Shown: positions 17,161 through 25,081 of the stretch, piece after piece
Layout: each line of letters begins with the position of its first letter
How positions within the stretch are numbered: position 1 is the stretch's first letter
Assembly (NCBI GenBank): GCA_028710865.1
Contig: JAQTUF010000009.1
Span: 1-41,178, forward strand
DNA from: Candidatus Shapirobacteria bacterium
GTDB lineage: Bacteria; Patescibacteria; Microgenomatia; UBA12405
Direction of reading: 5' to 3'
DNA length: 41,178 nucleotides
The notes under the pieces: generated by a model
The model's database searches: none
What the model saw: only the letters and a program-made list of their open reading frames with translations
Told to the model about the DNA's origin: nothing
Position numbers and translations under genes: made by a program

Positions 17161-18407
17161 AAAGTACAAAGATATTTCTCAATCGTTTTCTTTATATAAA
17201 TCATTCTATTTAAATCTATTCCCGGCCACACTCCCAACCAAAAAGCATTATTCATAATCAAATCAGATTGTTCCATTTTGCCCACAATTTTAAAATTATC
17301 CCTAATTTTTATATAAGCCGGATGATGAAGTAAATTTCCTGCAAACACATTTCTAGTTCCTATTTTATTTTCTTCCAAATATTGAGTTAATTCATTCCTA
17401 CTAAAAGGCGCTATTTCTTTTACTACTAATGGAAATCCAAAAGGGGACAAATCTACCTTTTTATCCTCCTTCATTAAAATAAAATATTTTTCATATTTTT
17501 TGAAAAAAGTATATAAAACTTTATAATTTTCCTTTCTCTTTTTTATAAATTCAGACAACTTTTTTAATTGAGCTACCCCAATTGCTGCTTGAAAATCAGT
17601 CAATTTCAGATTATAGCCAACTTCTGAATATATATATTTATGATCATAACCATAAGGTAGTTCTCCTAACTTCCACTTAAACCTCTTTCCACAAGTATCA
17701 TCCTTACCAGTTCCACACCAACAATCTCTACCCCAATCTCTAAAACGTCTAACTGCTTTATGAATCAAAGGGTTATTAGTAGTTATCGCTCCACCTTCAC
17801 CCATGGTAATGTGGTGGGCCGGATAAAAACTAAATGTTGAGATATCACCAAAAGTTCCCAAAAGTTTATCATTATACTTTGATCCCAAAGCATCACAACA
17901 ATCTTCGATCAACCACAAATCATATTTTTTAACCAATTTCATTATTTCAGTCAAATCAAAAGGTTTTCCTAAAGTGTGAGCAATCATAATTAATTTAGTT
18001 TTTTTAGTTATTGCTTTCTCTATTTTTGAAACATCAATATTTAAAGTATCAATTTCCGCATCAATAATTATTGGTCTTAAACCATACTGAATACCAGGAT
18101 TTATCGTTGTTGGAAAAGATACTGCCGTAGTAATGAACTCATCTCCTGGTTTAAGTCTTTTTTTTCCAAAAATTTCTGAGGTTAAAGCCACCAAAGCCAA
18201 TAAATTAGCTGAAGATCCAGAATTAACCAGTGACACATATTTCATCCCTAAAAATTTTTTAAATTCTTCTTCAAACTTCAAAGAAAATTCACCTTCTGTC
18301 CACCAGCCATCTTTTGCCACCTTGATCGCATTATTTATTTCCTCCTTATCAAAAACTTTACCTGAAACAGGAATATAAGTCTCACCTGGTATAAATTTTT
18401 TATTCAT
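17157..18407 (-). CDS. rfbH: CDP-4-keto-6-deoxyglucose 3-dehydrase (E1, RfbH/DdhC)
   Basis: The 416-residue protein belongs to the DegT/DnrJ/EryC1/StrS fold but is the PMP and iron-sulfur dependent dehydrase rather than an aminotransferase. The usual PLP lysine is replaced by His198 in SFYPAHHITMGEGGA, corresponding to His220 of the Yersinia E1 enzyme. Cys171, Cys229, Cys231 and Cys239 reproduce exactly the C-X57-C-X1-C-X7-C motif of its [2Fe-2S] cluster. Asp172 is the expected cofactor contact. It removes the C3 hydroxyl of CDP-4-keto-6-deoxyglucose, en route to 3,6-dideoxyhexoses. It is last in the eleven-gene operon with rfbF and rfbG. Its electron donor E3 (DdhD/AscD) is not in the window. 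Confidence 0.93.
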   Translation of the reverse strand: MNKKFIPGETYIPVSGKVFDKEEINNAIKVAKDGWWTEGEFSLKFEEEFKKFLGMKYVSLVNSGSSANLLALVALTSEIFGKKRLKPGDEFITTAVSFPTTINPGIQYGLRPIIIDAEIDTLNIDVSKIEKAITKKTKLIMIAHTLGKPFDLTEIMKLVKKYDLWLIEDCCDALGSKYNDKLLGTFGDISTFSFYPAHHITMGEGGAITTNNPLIHKAVRRFRDWGRDCWCGTGKDDTCGKRFKWKLGELPYGYDHKYIYSEVGYNLKLTDFQAAIGVAQLKKLSEFIKKRKENYKVLYTFFKKYEKYFILMKEDKKVDLSPFGFPLVVKEIAPFSRNELTQYLEENKIGTRNVFAGNLLHHPAYIKIRDNFKIVGKMEQSDLIMNNAFWLGVWPGIDLNRMIYIKKTIEKYLCTF

Positions 18408-18425
18408 TAAATTAATTCTTAAAAT

Positions 18426-19352
18426 TTATTTTTTTTCCACAATATATACGGGCCTGTTTTTTGTTTCCTCAACAATTACCTGAATATATTTTCCAATTAT
18501 ACTTAATGCCATCAAATTCAATCCACCAAAAAATACCACTGCCAACAGTATAGGAATTGAGGCATTGATTGGATTTCCAAAAATAAACACTGTAAATAAA
18601 TAACCAATAATAAACAAAAATGACAATAAAGTAATTATTAAACCCAAGTAAACAATTAAATCTAATGGTAAATATGAAAATCCGAAGATACCTCGTTCAG
18701 AGTGTTTTAAATAATCAAAAAAACTATAAGAACTCTTACCATTTTTTCTGTCAAGTCTACTATAAGAAATATAAGTTTTCTTAAAACCAACCCACATGAT
18801 TAAACCCCGTCCAAAACGATATTTTTCTGGTAATTTTTTTAAAGCATCGATTACATTTCTACTTATCAAACCAAAGCCAGTTACATTAATTGGTACATCT
18901 ATGTTTGATATTTTTCCAAATAACTTATAAAAAGACCTCCGCATAAAAGTCATAAACAGAGAGTCTTGCGTCCCTTTATACTGACCCAAAACAATATCAT
19001 AGCCTTCCTTCCATTTTTCCATTAATTTTGGAATTAACTCGGGAGGATCTTGTAAATCACAAGGTAATAAAATTACAGCACACCCATCAGAATTATCAAT
19101 AGCCGCTTGAGTCGATGCTTCTGGTCCAAAATTTCGCGATAAAAAAACACTTTTTACTTTTTTATCTTTTTCTATAATATTATTTATTCTATCTCTAGTT
19201 TTATCTGTACTTCCGTTATCAACAAATAAAAAATCAAATTTATAATTTTTTATTTTATCAATTATTTTTTTAGTTTCTTCATACATTTCCAAAACATTTT
19301 TTTCTTCATTAAAACAAGGAATACTTATCGTTATTAATTTAAATTTATTCAT
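18426..19352 (-). CDS. GT2 polyprenyl-phosphate glycosyltransferase with two C-terminal TM helices (GtrB/ArnC type)
   Basis: A 308-residue enzyme with an N-terminal GT-A domain (TISIPCFNEEKNV, FVDNGSTDKT, the donor motif LPCDLQDPPELIP and a SYSRLDRKNGKSSYSF block) followed by two hydrophobic helices at about 228-252 and 262-290. This is the GtrB/ArnC layout, in which an undecaprenyl phosphate is loaded with a sugar on the inner side of the membrane. Lying in the CDP-deoxysugar operon, it may load the finished sugar, or glucose, onto the lipid carrier for the GT-C-like proteins nearby. The gene overlaps the HAD gene by 8 nt and is followed by rfbH after 18 nt. Confidence 0.87.
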   Translation of the reverse strand: MNKFKLITISIPCFNEEKNVLEMYEETKKIIDKIKNYKFDFLFVDNGSTDKTRDRINNIIEKDKKVKSVFLSRNFGPEASTQAAIDNSDGCAVILLPCDLQDPPELIPKLMEKWKEGYDIVLGQYKGTQDSLFMTFMRRSFYKLFGKISNIDVPINVTGFGLISRNVIDALKKLPEKYRFGRGLIMWVGFKKTYISYSRLDRKNGKSSYSFFDYLKHSERGIFGFSYLPLDLIVYLGLIITLLSFLFIIGYLFTVFIFGNPINASIPILLAVVFFGGLNLMALSIIGKYIQVIVEETKNRPVYIVEKK

Positions 19353-20031
19353 ATTTGTTCAACATCTTTTTTAAATAACTAAACAGTTGTTTATGATCTT
19401 TAATTACCAAGTCAGCTTCTTTTAATAATTCTTTACTGAGTGTAGTCTGTATAGCTATACAAAACATACCAGCTTTTTTTGCAGAATTAACCCCGAGACT
19501 TGCATTTTCTATAACTATACATTCATTTACCGGAATATTTAATTTTTTTGCAGCAAAAAGCCATGGGGTAGAGAATCTTTTATCAGAAACAATTTTATTA
19601 TTTTCATCCAAACTATCAGCAGTTACCATTACATCAAAAAAATCCTTTATTTCTGGAATACTATTAGTAACCCTTAATAAGGTAGAACCTGTTACCAACC
19701 CAATCCTGATACCCTTTTTCTTTAAAAAAGATAAGATAGAACAAACATTGTTATATAATTCAACTTTATTATTTTTCTTTAAAAGAATTTTATACTGCTT
19801 ATTTTTTTCACTGACCAATTCCTCTACCGTTACATTCTTTATTTTATATTTTTTAAGAAAAAATAAACTGATCTCTTCAGGTTTTAATCCCTCATTTATA
19901 TACCAATCATTATCATCAATAAAAAAATTGAAACTAGCACAAGCATTTTTCCAAGCTGTTACATTGTAAATAGGATCCACGATAACCCCATCGTAATCAA
20001 AAAGAACTAGTTTTATTTTACTTTTCTTCAT
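19345..20031 (-). CDS. HAD superfamily phosphatase/phosphomutase-like protein
   Basis: A 228-residue HAD protein of the beta-phosphoglucomutase-like class. DYDGVIVD at the N-terminus is motif I with the nucleophile and general acid-base aspartates, followed by an alpha-helical cap, GLVTGST as motif II, and VIENASLGVNSAKKAGM as the motif III/IV region. One odd point is IENAS where most members have EDSxxG, so the second acidic pair is reduced to Glu plus Asn. Its substrate is probably a small phosphorylated sugar. In a nucleotide-sugar operon a sugar phosphatase or mutase would be expected to shape the precursor pool. It overlaps the genes on both sides by 4-8 nt. Confidence 0.75.
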   Translation of the reverse strand: MKKSKIKLVLFDYDGVIVDPIYNVTAWKNACASFNFFIDDNDWYINEGLKPEEISLFFLKKYKIKNVTVEELVSEKNKQYKILLKKNNKVELYNNVCSILSFLKKKGIRIGLVTGSTLLRVTNSIPEIKDFFDVMVTADSLDENNKIVSDKRFSTPWLFAAKKLNIPVNECIVIENASLGVNSAKKAGMFCIAIQTTLSKELLKEADLVIKDHKQLFSYLKKMLNKYE

Positions 20032-20927
20032 AGCTTATTGTATTTATCCTTCAAAATACTTCTCTTATCAAGAGTATCAATACTTTGTTTATAATAATTA
20101 TATAAATATACAAGTGAATCTTCTATTTTTGTAAAATTAATATTATTAAACTCAGCAACAAGCCTTTTATTATTACACGTATATTCTTTATTTAAACCTT
20201 TTTTTTGAACATTTATTTTTAAAGAATATTTATCTAAATTATTAATTTTTTTAGCAATAGATAAAAGACTAATTCTTTTCCCTGTGCCAATATTATATAT
20301 ATTAAACTTTGGATTCGTATTTATAAAAAAATCTAAAATTTTTACAAAATCATCAATATACAAATAATCAAAATAAGCATCTTGGATCATATTTAAAGGC
20401 TGTTTGTATATATATTTACAAATAATATTAGAAATGAATTTCACTCTATAGTCTTCATATTTTCCAAAAATACCAAATAATCTAAGACAATAAATATTAG
20501 ACGAATTCTCTATATATTTAGAACAGATGTATTTATAAAAACCATAATTATCTTTTGGAATTTTTAGATCAAATTTTGATTCTCTAACCTCTTTAATGTC
20601 ACTTGATTTATCATATTCAGCGCCAGAACCTAAAGATATTATTTTTTTAACCTTATCTTTATTTTTGATAATATTAAAAAACATTTTTAAATTATCTTTA
20701 AACATATTGTCTACATTCAAATCACTTCTTAAACCACCAATATTTGCACAATGAATTACAATATCAATTTTATTTTCCTCAAAAAAATTATCGACAGTCT
20801 CCGTATCTAAAAGATCTAAAGAATCATGAGAAGGAGCAATTATATTATATTTCTCTTTTCTTTGTTCAAGAATATTTTTTCCAATAAAACCACTTCCACC
20901 TGTTAATAAAATATTCAACTTTTTCAT
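20028..20927 (-). CDS. NAD(P)-dependent epimerase/reductase (extended SDR)
   Basis: This 299-residue extended short-chain dehydrogenase has the Rossmann motif LTGGSGFIG near the N-terminus, a LGSGAEY stretch that places the catalytic Ser, and YGFYKYICSKY with the Y-x3-K pair. A DYLYIDDFVKILDFFI segment is the usual pre-substrate loop. The length equals that of CDP-abequose/paratose synthases, which reduce the C4 ketone made by RfbH, and the context fits such a 4-ketoreductase. Alternatively it could act like YerF, reducing the ketone of a two-carbon branch added by the neighbouring TPP enzyme. The sequence alone does not decide this. It overlaps both neighbours by 4 nt. Confidence 0.75.
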   Translation of the reverse strand: MKKLNILLTGGSGFIGKNILEQRKEKYNIIAPSHDSLDLLDTETVDNFFEENKIDIVIHCANIGGLRSDLNVDNMFKDNLKMFFNIIKNKDKVKKIISLGSGAEYDKSSDIKEVRESKFDLKIPKDNYGFYKYICSKYIENSSNIYCLRLFGIFGKYEDYRVKFISNIICKYIYKQPLNMIQDAYFDYLYIDDFVKILDFFINTNPKFNIYNIGTGKRISLLSIAKKINNLDKYSLKINVQKKGLNKEYTCNNKRLVAEFNNINFTKIEDSLVYLYNYYKQSIDTLDKRSILKDKYNKL

Positions 20928-21964
20928 AAAGAAAAGTTTATGTTCAACTTTTTCAACAATTTATTATAGTCTTTGATTATTTCCTTTGTTAAAGGAATTC
21001 CATTTTTTATTCTGTTCTTATAAAAAGACTTTTCTCTATCTCCAGCAATCATTACTTTGCTAAAACCACTTGCTGGAATAATTGATCTCAATTCATCAGC
21101 TATACATTTCATCCTTTTTTTATAGATTTTAATAGGTTGAAACCTTTTTATATCAATGGCCATAAAAAAATGACTTAAACGTCTTCTTTGGCTATCAAGA
21201 GGGAACATATGAGGTATATTTGGACCATATGGCATCCCACTCATTAAACTAGTCATCATCTCAATCATTAGTGCAATGCCATATCCCTTATAATTACCAA
21301 AATGAATTAATCGTTCTGCCAATTTTGGATCGGTTGTTTCGTTTCCATTTTTATCAACAGCTAAACCTGATTCAAGTTTTTTATTCTGTCTCTTAAACAT
21401 CATAAGTTTATTTAAGCTCATAACAGTTGTCGCCATATCTAAACAAAAAGGAGATTCACCTTCCATGGGTGCAGTAAAACAAAAAGCATTAGTACCTAAA
21501 AATGGCTCTTTACCTCCATAAGGAACTACTAAAGAATCAACATTTGTAAATGAGTAACTAACCATATTTTCTCTTGCCGCCATAAGACCATAAATTGCAG
21601 CAGCCCCAAAATGAGAAGAATTTTTCACAACCACAACTCCTGTCCCATTTTCTTTTGCCATTTTTATTGCATTTTCCATCGCTTTCGCTCCAGCAGTTAT
21701 TCCAAATGTATTATCAGCATCTAAAACCATAGTCGTTAAAGAAGTTTTTTTAATCTTAATTCTAGGATTTGAGTTAATTCTTCCTGATAAAACCCCATTC
21801 ACATAATGAGGAACTAATCTTATTCCATGTGAATCAACACCTCGTAAAGAAGATTCAACTAAACCATTAACTACTGGTATATAAATATCAGTTTTAACAT
21901 TTATAGAATCAAATATTTTACATATAATATTTTTTATCTCTTCTTCTTTAATTATTTCCTTCAT
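20924..21964 (-). CDS. Ldh_2 family NAD(P)-dependent oxidoreductase (malate/L-lactate dehydrogenase type)
   Basis: A 346-residue member of the non-Rossmann malate/L-lactate/sulfolactate dehydrogenase family. RGVDSHGIRLVPHYV near residue 40 and VKNSSHFGAAAIYGL near 115 carry the two family histidine motifs. GTNAFCFTAP and DMATTVMS are the cofactor-site segments, and GYGIALMIEMMTSLMSG is the C-terminal signature. These enzymes interconvert 2-hydroxy and 2-oxo acids, a surprising activity inside a nucleotide-sugar operon. It lies directly after the TPP enzyme (1 nt apart), so a joint pathway step, such as making or reducing the 2-oxo acid donor or product, is plausible. The substrate is unknown. 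Confidence 0.82.
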   Translation of the reverse strand: MKEIIKEEEIKNIICKIFDSINVKTDIYIPVVNGLVESSLRGVDSHGIRLVPHYVNGVLSGRINSNPRIKIKKTSLTTMVLDADNTFGITAGAKAMENAIKMAKENGTGVVVVKNSSHFGAAAIYGLMAARENMVSYSFTNVDSLVVPYGGKEPFLGTNAFCFTAPMEGESPFCLDMATTVMSLNKLMMFKRQNKKLESGLAVDKNGNETTDPKLAERLIHFGNYKGYGIALMIEMMTSLMSGMPYGPNIPHMFPLDSQRRRLSHFFMAIDIKRFQPIKIYKKRMKCIADELRSIIPASGFSKVMIAGDREKSFYKNRIKNGIPLTKEIIKDYNKLLKKLNINFSL

Positions 21965-23767
21965 CTATGTTTTTAACGGTTTAATAAATAAATTCTTATA
22001 CAATTCTTTTCTTGTTAAAAACGGATACATATCTTCAAGTGGACTTGAATGCAATTTCCCATCTGAACCTACTTTTGATTTTATTTTTGGAATCAATTCT
22101 TGACTAGGGGACATCATAACTTCACACAAACATGGACCATTTACATCTAAAATTTTTTCTAATTTTTTCTCTAAATTATCTTGATTTTTAATTTGCACAA
22201 AAGGAATACCATAGGCTTTTGATATCTTACCTATACTTGGGAAACTAACCCCATTAGTTTTGTCAGTTCCAAATAATCTATTAAAAAAATTATTCTGAGT
22301 AATTCTTATAGCGAGATAACCATTGTTATTTATTAAAAATATTTTTACAGGAATTTTATGATATATAATCGTTTGAAGTTCTTGAATATTCATTTGAATA
22401 CTCCCATCCCCAGTTATTAAAACAATATTTTTTTTAGGATCAGAAAAATATGCTCCTATCGCAGCTGGAAGGTCATATCCCATTGAAGCACAACCAATAT
22501 TAATACCCAATCTCTGCCCTTTCTTTATTTTCAAAGATTGGCACGTTCCCGTAAAAGCAGTTCCATTGCCAGTAATAATCACAGTATTTTTATTTAATCT
22601 ATTAGAAAGTTTTTCTATAAAATAATAATAGTTAACATATTTACCTTTTTTACTATATTCAGGCAACACAACTGGATATTTTTTTTGCCATAATTTACAC
22701 TGATTAACCCATAAAGAAAAAGAAGGAATTTTTTTTGAATTAACCGATTTAATTAATTTAGATAAAAATAAATTAACATCACAATTTATTTTTATATCTG
22801 GTAAAAAGGAAGGTTTATTTAATTCATTTTTATCAATATCTACCATAACTTTTTTAGCCTCTCTTGCAAAATTTTGATATTCATAACCTATTTCCCAAAT
22901 TGACATCCTACATCCCAAAACAATAAGAAGATCTGAATTTTGAATAGTAAAATTTCCACCTCTATTTCCATAAAGACCAAATCTACCCGCATATAATGGG
23001 TGATTTTCCCACATCAAATCATGAGAAGAAAGAGAAGTTACAACTGGAATTTTAAGTTTATTTATAAATCTATAAAATTCATTGCATGAAGAAGACAATC
23101 TTATACCGAAACCAGCAACAATAACAGGTCTCTTTGCTTTTGCAATTAAATTGCAAACATTTTTAATATCACTATTTATTTTTGGTAATTCAATCATTCC
23201 TGAATCATCTTTAGATTCGTAACTCTTAAGTTTTAATGGTTCAATCATTGCAGATTGAACATCTAATGGAATATCTATCCATACAGGACCAGGCCTACCC
23301 TCTTTAGTTAAAAACCAAGCTTTCTCTAAACAGTATCTAATATCTTTTGGATTCCAAACAGTGACTGCATATTTAGTTACAGACTTAACCATTTTAACAA
23401 TATCGATTTCTTGAACACCAAATTGTCTTACTTTTGGAAATCTATGCAAAGACGTAGATGTTTTAACTTGACCAGAAATAAAAAACATTGGGATTGAATC
23501 AAGCCACCCACCGATCAAACCAGTAAGAGTGTTTGTTCCTCCTGGTCCAGTTGTAACATGACAAACCCCAACTTTATTATTCATCCGAGCATAAGATTCT
23601 GCAGCAATAGCACATGCCTGTTCATGATGATTACAAACAAATTTAATAGATTTTTCCTTACCAATAGAATCATTAAGATGCATAGAACCACCACCAGTAA
23701 CCATAAAAATGTGTTTTACACCTTTACTCTTTAAAAAAGAGACTACATAGTCTGAAAGTTTAATCAT
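21965..23767 (-). CDS. Thiamine-diphosphate-dependent enzyme, acetolactate synthase-like (candidate sugar carboligase)
   Basis: Three-domain TPP enzyme of 600 residues in the acetolactate synthase/IlvB superfamily. Glu49 in NHHEQACAIAAESYAR is the cofactor-activating glutamate, and GDGSIQMNIQEL with NNNGY (about residues 450-480) is the Mg/TPP motif. The synthase Lys in the DIPKDV motif is Leu here (DIPLDV), and no regulatory subunit (ilvN) or ilvC/ilvD is nearby, which argues against branched-chain amino acid synthesis. In the yersiniose pathway a related enzyme, YerE, adds a two-carbon unit from pyruvate to C4 of CDP-3,6-dideoxy-4-keto-glucose. The presence of rfbF, rfbG and rfbH in the same operon makes that role attractive but unproven. 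Confidence 0.82.
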   Translation of the reverse strand: MIKLSDYVVSFLKSKGVKHIFMVTGGGSMHLNDSIGKEKSIKFVCNHHEQACAIAAESYARMNNKVGVCHVTTGPGGTNTLTGLIGGWLDSIPMFFISGQVKTSTSLHRFPKVRQFGVQEIDIVKMVKSVTKYAVTVWNPKDIRYCLEKAWFLTKEGRPGPVWIDIPLDVQSAMIEPLKLKSYESKDDSGMIELPKINSDIKNVCNLIAKAKRPVIVAGFGIRLSSSCNEFYRFINKLKIPVVTSLSSHDLMWENHPLYAGRFGLYGNRGGNFTIQNSDLLIVLGCRMSIWEIGYEYQNFAREAKKVMVDIDKNELNKPSFLPDIKINCDVNLFLSKLIKSVNSKKIPSFSLWVNQCKLWQKKYPVVLPEYSKKGKYVNYYYFIEKLSNRLNKNTVIITGNGTAFTGTCQSLKIKKGQRLGINIGCASMGYDLPAAIGAYFSDPKKNIVLITGDGSIQMNIQELQTIIYHKIPVKIFLINNNGYLAIRITQNNFFNRLFGTDKTNGVSFPSIGKISKAYGIPFVQIKNQDNLEKKLEKILDVNGPCLCEVMMSPSQELIPKIKSKVGSDGKLHSSPLEDMYPFLTRKELYKNLFIKPLKT

Positions 23768-24522
23768 TTTTGTTTAATTGAAAATAATAAACTTTTATTA
23801 AATATTTTTATATTTTCAAACTGATCTAATTGTTTAGAAACAAAAATATTTCCTACACCAAAAACTTCTTTTTGATTTAAATCTTGTACTTTGTCTTCAA
23901 GAAAAACATAAATAATATTACTATTAGTACAATCAATCTCTCGGTTTAAAACATTAGAATTACAATAACTCATTTGTAAAATAGAACTTCCAATAATTTT
24001 TTTTTCTGACCTAACAATAGTATCTTCTTCAAAATAAAAATTTTTATACTTTTTAACACTACTTGTCATTTTATTCTTCCCTTCATAGCCTTGACCTTCA
24101 CGCCCATAAGAGTCTTTTAACCTTACTAAATCCTTTTTATTAGGCGGAGTTTCTATTTCCATAATAAAAACATCATCGGAAACAGCCTTTGAAGTATGGA
24201 AAACTCCACTTTCTAAGATTAAACCATCCATAGTGTTTAAATCAAACCATTCAGAGAGAGTTGAACTTAATACCTTACCAGATAAAACTACCAAAGAAGT
24301 TTTTTTATTTGGGTGACAATGTACTGAAGTTTCATTATTTTTTTTTAAATGTAATATCCAAATAGCTACAAAATCGTTCTCAAATAAAAGATATTCATAT
24401 CCCCATGGTTTTTTTACAACTATATTTTTATAATCAAAAGTATCTCTATTTTCACATTCAGTTGTTTTTTGTTTCGATAGATTATGTCTATCCAACTCTG
24501 AAACATAAACTCTTTTTATCAT
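23764..24522 (-). CDS. Cupin-domain protein
   Basis: This 252-residue protein contains a cupin barrel with VKKPWGYEYLLFENDFVAIW, a metal-site strand TSVHCHPNKKTSLVVLSGKV (two His spaced HxH) and the closing GLILESGVFHTSKAVSDDVFIMEIETP. The PWGxE start and HCHPxK box are those of type II mannose-6-phosphate isomerase-like cupins and related cupins of sugar clusters. From about residue 150 a second, weaker barrel-like domain follows. It may be a sugar isomerase, an epimerase or only a binding protein. It overlaps the TPP-enzyme gene by 4 nt, and a linked function is suggested by that pairing. Confidence 0.75.
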   Translation of the reverse strand: MIKRVYVSELDRHNLSKQKTTECENRDTFDYKNIVVKKPWGYEYLLFENDFVAIWILHLKKNNETSVHCHPNKKTSLVVLSGKVLSSTLSEWFDLNTMDGLILESGVFHTSKAVSDDVFIMEIETPPNKKDLVRLKDSYGREGQGYEGKNKMTSSVKKYKNFYFEEDTIVRSEKKIIGSSILQMSYCNSNVLNREIDCTNSNIIYVFLEDKVQDLNQKEVFGVGNIFVSKQLDQFENIKIFNKSLLFSIKQK

Positions 24523-24535
24523 TTAAGGATAACTA

Positions 24536-25081
24536 TTAGTAATATTTTTTAGATAACTCTATTATTTTTTCAAGAAAAACAGGTAAATCTTGTGGCCTAC
24601 GAGAAGTAATTATGTTCTTATCAACAACAACCGGTTGGTCTATATATATAGCCCCAGCATTTTTTAAATCATCAACCATACTTGGATAACATGTAGCTTT
24701 AACTCCTTTTAATATTCCAGAGGAAATTAAAACCCAAGGCCCATGACATATACTAGCCACTATTTTATTTTTCAAATACATTCCTTTAATAAAAACTAAA
24801 ACTTCTTGTATTTGTCGAATTTTATCAGGGGCAACATGCCCACCAGGGACGATTACAATATCATAATTTTTTACATCCAAATCTTTAACATTAATTGGCT
24901 TATTTAATTTCAACAATGCAGAAATCGGAAAATTAAACTTACCACTTACACCTAAACCATCATCAGTAGCAATATCTACATTAAAATTATCTGCTAACAA
25001 TCTATAGAAAGGATAAATTACCTCTGGTTCTTCAAATCCAGAACTTGTTATTATAACTGCTTTTTTTAATTGATTTTTCAT
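24536..25081 (-). CDS. DJ-1/PfpI family protein
   Basis: I choose the ATG at 25081 because it overlaps the stop of the upstream nucleotidyltransferase in the ATGA manner used throughout this operon. An in-frame ATG at 25096 would add five residues. The resulting 181-residue protein shows the DJ-1/PfpI fold: AVIITSSGFEEPEVIYPF at the start with the conserved Glu, DIVIVPGGHVAPD, and the nucleophile elbow VASICHGPW with the reactive Cys. Members are peptidases, glyoxalases or deglycases of sugar-derived aldehydes. A protein that repairs or removes reactive carbonyls would suit an operon producing keto-sugars, but this is inference. Confidence 0.83.
   Translation of the reverse strand: MKNQLKKAVIITSSGFEEPEVIYPFYRLLADNFNVDIATDDGLGVSGKFNFPISALLKLNKPINVKDLDVKNYDIVIVPGGHVAPDKIRQIQEVLVFIKGMYLKNKIVASICHGPWVLISSGILKGVKATCYPSMVDDLKNAGAIYIDQPVVVDKNIITSRRPQDLPVFLEKIIELSKKYY

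Noticed and set aside
17157..18407. Ordinary sugar aminotransferase of the DegT family
   Set aside because: The PLP lysine is His and the four cluster cysteines have the exact E1 spacing.
21965..23767. Catabolic or biosynthetic acetolactate synthase (ilvB)
   Set aside because: No ilvN, ilvC or ilvD nearby, the DIPKDV lysine is absent, and the gene is embedded in a nucleotide-sugar operon.
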